This document shows, piece by piece, positions 61,882 through 64,000 of a stretch of 64,000 nt of DNA. The position numbers and the translations under genes are program-made. The DNA comes from Lateolabrax maculatus (Eukaryota > Chordata > Actinopteri > Acropomatiformes > Lateolabracidae): assembly GCA_031216445.1 (NCBI GenBank), contig CM062206.1, positions 26,535,001 to 26,599,000 on the forward strand, read 5' to 3'. Position 1 is the first letter of the stretch. Every line of letters begins with the position of its first letter. Under the pieces are notes generated by a model. It was not told the DNA's origin and did not search any database. It saw nothing but the letters and a program-made list of their open reading frames with translations.

Positions 61882-61929
61882 CTGTGGTAACAAATTGTCA
61901 ATCACGGGATTAACAATTTGTTACCACAG
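61882..61929. repeat. 17-bp inverted repeat
   Basis: Arms CTGTGGTAACAAATTGT (61882-61898) and its exact complement (61913-61929) around 14 nt that contain TTAA at the right border. With one G-T pair the arms extend by three. Confidence 0.9.
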
Positions 61930-62594
61930 TGGGGGCCAATCAGAATAGAGGCAGCACTAAATGAAGATTGCAACGGCAAAAGCGCCAAACTACGTCTTCA
62001 AAACGGCCGTTCACAAACCAGGGGTGACGTGATGGTGGATACATCCAATTATTTTATACAATCTATGGTGAGAATGCAGGCGAAGGCCAAAAAAAAAAAA
62101 TGCCACAAAGGGGCACTCACATAAGAGTCAACAGTTTCAAGTGTAATACACACAGTGTATACACAAAAACTGTTGAATTCAGTTTCAAATGCAAGTATGT
62201 GTTTTATGCAATATGCTGTTTATATTTTTTCTGTAAGAATGCCTCAACTTTTTAATATTGGCATTAAATAATTACTGTATATTTCACAGAGCACTGGTGT
62301 CCTGCAGTTTATATTAAATTGTTTTGGGATGGTTACTGAAACTGACTGAATATGGCACAGCCCCACCAGCTGCCACTGATACTGAACAACAGATAAAGAT
62401 TCTGACGTTTTTGATACAATACTGACTGGTTAGACACAGGAAAAATGAAAGTCTCCAATATCCAGGCTCAATAAGAAAACTACAGCCAATAAAAGCCAAG
62501 TGGGGTCAACCACACACATCTTGCTATTGAAGAAAGTCAGCGCTCAAAGGTCACCAAGATTGAATTCCACACGAAGCGCAGATGTGGATTGCTT

Positions 62595-62700
62595 CGCCAC
62601 CAGAAGCAATGTTTTATTCGCCCCTTCACTCGCATAGAATGGAAGTGAAAGGGAGGCGAATATACACTAATGGGAGTTATGTGGTATATTTTTCAATAAG
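62595..62700. repeat. imperfect inverted-repeat (MITE-like) sequence
   Basis: TATTCGCCCCTTCACT and its near complement AGTGAAAGGGAGGCGAATA flank GCATAGAATGGA. It may belong to a small non-autonomous DNA element; ends are not defined. Confidence 0.35.
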
Positions 62701-62819
62701 ATATATGGTGTGCTGGAGAAGATAAAATGCAATGCTAACTGATGACAAAATATGTTATGATATGTGTTAGTTAAAAAGTATAATAATGAGAAGTAGATGT
62801 TAAAAATGATCCATAATAA

Positions 62820-64000
62820 AAACATATTTGATGTGATTTTCACGTGTGATCCTCACTGACCCAGCCATGAACCCAAGTGCACCTACAGGGGTGAACTGGC
62901 ATGAACCAGTGGGATCTTATTCATGAACATGCATCTTATGTAACCTTCATTGCTTTGAATATGCTGCATCTGACTGTAACCTTACATACACACCAATTAT
63001 GTTTGGGCACTATCATTCTTGGGCATTAAGCACTCTTGGCAGTAACCCACTGGAATCAGCATGTTTTCTTTTTTAAAAAAACCCCACCAGAATGAGCGAA
63101 AAACAAGGGTGTCTAGGAGCAGTGAAAACATAGGTAAATATGAAATCTGAGTGAAAGAACAGGGAATACTGGTGTAATTTGAGGTCAGGCTCATGACAGG
63201 AGCCATGGCGTATACAATAAAAATATCCTGGAAATAACCTAATGGTGTAACAAAACAGTTGAAATCAGAATCCAAGAGGATGGACACTAGGTGTGATGTG
63301 TGATCCCAAGAGTATAAAGGTCGGGGCTCACACCAGTACAGGTCAGAGCTCTCTTCAAATGTAACTTGTGTGTACTTTGAACATCTCTCCTTTAATGTCG
63401 ACATTAAAGTCTTTTGTTGCCCAGAACTTTGTCTCCAGCTGATTTTTTTTTTTTTTTTGAACACTAACAAGGAATATTTTGAATGATTGGTTACAACTAA
63501 AACTTAGAATTTTTGGTCCAGTGCCCTGGAACTTCAGTTCCAAGGCCACAACATTTTTGGTGAGCCAGGAGCCAGGAGAGATAAGAATCAAAGGAATCCT
63601 GCACCAGAGGCGTCCACACCCTGCCACCAGACCCAAAATTTAAAAGGTAAGCAGAACCTTTATTTTCTGCTAATTTAAATAGTGGAGCCTGAGTGACGGG
63701 GGTGGTCCACCTGGTAAGGATAACCTCAATTTATGATTCACCTCTTTCTGAACCTAACCCATTCTAAATTAATAATCACGGGAGACAGAGGACAGGGCAG
63801 CATTGTATGTTTTGTGTTCTGTGTCTGTATGTCTCAGCAAAACCGGAAAAGAGCGGAAAGAGTGAATGAGTGTGATAAGATCTTGTTCAATGTGTGTATT
63901 GCATGTTGGCTTGTAGTAACTTTGGTATTTGCTGGATGACTAATTTGGCTGGTAATGAACAGGGATAGCTAAGAAGAACAGAGCAAAGATCCCTGATGAT
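62820..64000 (+). mobile_element. probable LTR and leader of an endogenous LTR element, cut by the window end
   Basis: Within 63300-63560 the order is that of an LTR: a TATA box (GTATAAAGG, about 63311), transcribed segment, ATTAAAG polyadenylation signal (about 63404), a U5-like stretch with a long T run (63443-63459), then ACAACA followed by TGGTGAGCCAGGAGCC (from about 63559), a plausible primer-binding site starting TGG. The 5' edge of the LTR is not identified (about 62.8 kb at most), and no gag frame is recognised before 64000. No working viral gene is present here. The alternative is a solo LTR or chance arrangement. Confidence 0.45.

Noticed and set aside
1..64000. CRISPR arrays, operons, phage or bacterial genes
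   Set aside because: The window is intron-bearing vertebrate DNA; no regularly spaced repeats or prokaryotic gene layout exist.

Overview
The window is vertebrate nuclear DNA, almost certainly from a spiny-rayed teleost fish. It has intron-split genes with GT-AG junctions, long AT-rich introns, CA/TA/GATA microsatellites, and relics of typical fish transposons: L2 (Maui-like), Rex1-like, L1-group and RTE-like LINEs, hAT, Ty3/Gypsy-type gag and an LTR-like end. There is no prokaryotic gene, CRISPR array or operon.

Four protein genes can be assembled exon by exon. (1) 158-6123, plus: the 3' part of a gene I take to be ccdc142; its first exons lie left of the window. (2) 15476-20139, plus: complete tmem129, an ER-membrane RING-type E3 ligase of 7 exons and 366 residues. 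(3) 30839-27865, minus: atoh8, a bHLH transcription factor of 3 exons. (4) 54497-39739, minus: complete rnf103, another ER-membrane RING-H2 E3 ligase of 7 exons and 711 residues. Genes 1 and 2 point right; genes 3 and 4 point left. All splice phases used here were checked and join in frame.

The rest is mostly transposon debris. One L2 lineage left two long copies (about 9650-13342 and 55728-60939) and four shorter pieces (5130-5794, 7261-8981, 21084-21893, 42057-42853). The second long copy holds a 2-kb hAT transposon relic that has lost one end, and its 5' side is joined in frame to an unrelated LINE. The tmem129 and rnf103 introns contain Rex1-like and other LINE pieces. The right edge (about 62.8-64.0 kb) looks like the 5' LTR and leader of an endogenous LTR element running out of the window.

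I found no new multi-gene system. The most unusual signal is a set of perfect fold-back (inverted) duplications, arms 9-35 bp with 2-6 nt loops, inside transposon relics at 7012, 8811, 10972 and 50883. In two cases sister L2 copies in the same window show the non-palindromic ancestral state, which points to template-switch mutation. Also notable are a 109-bp copy of a ccdc142 exon and its splice donor in an earlier intron, a stop codon shared by both long L2 copies, and two ER-membrane E3 ligase genes within 20 kb of each other.
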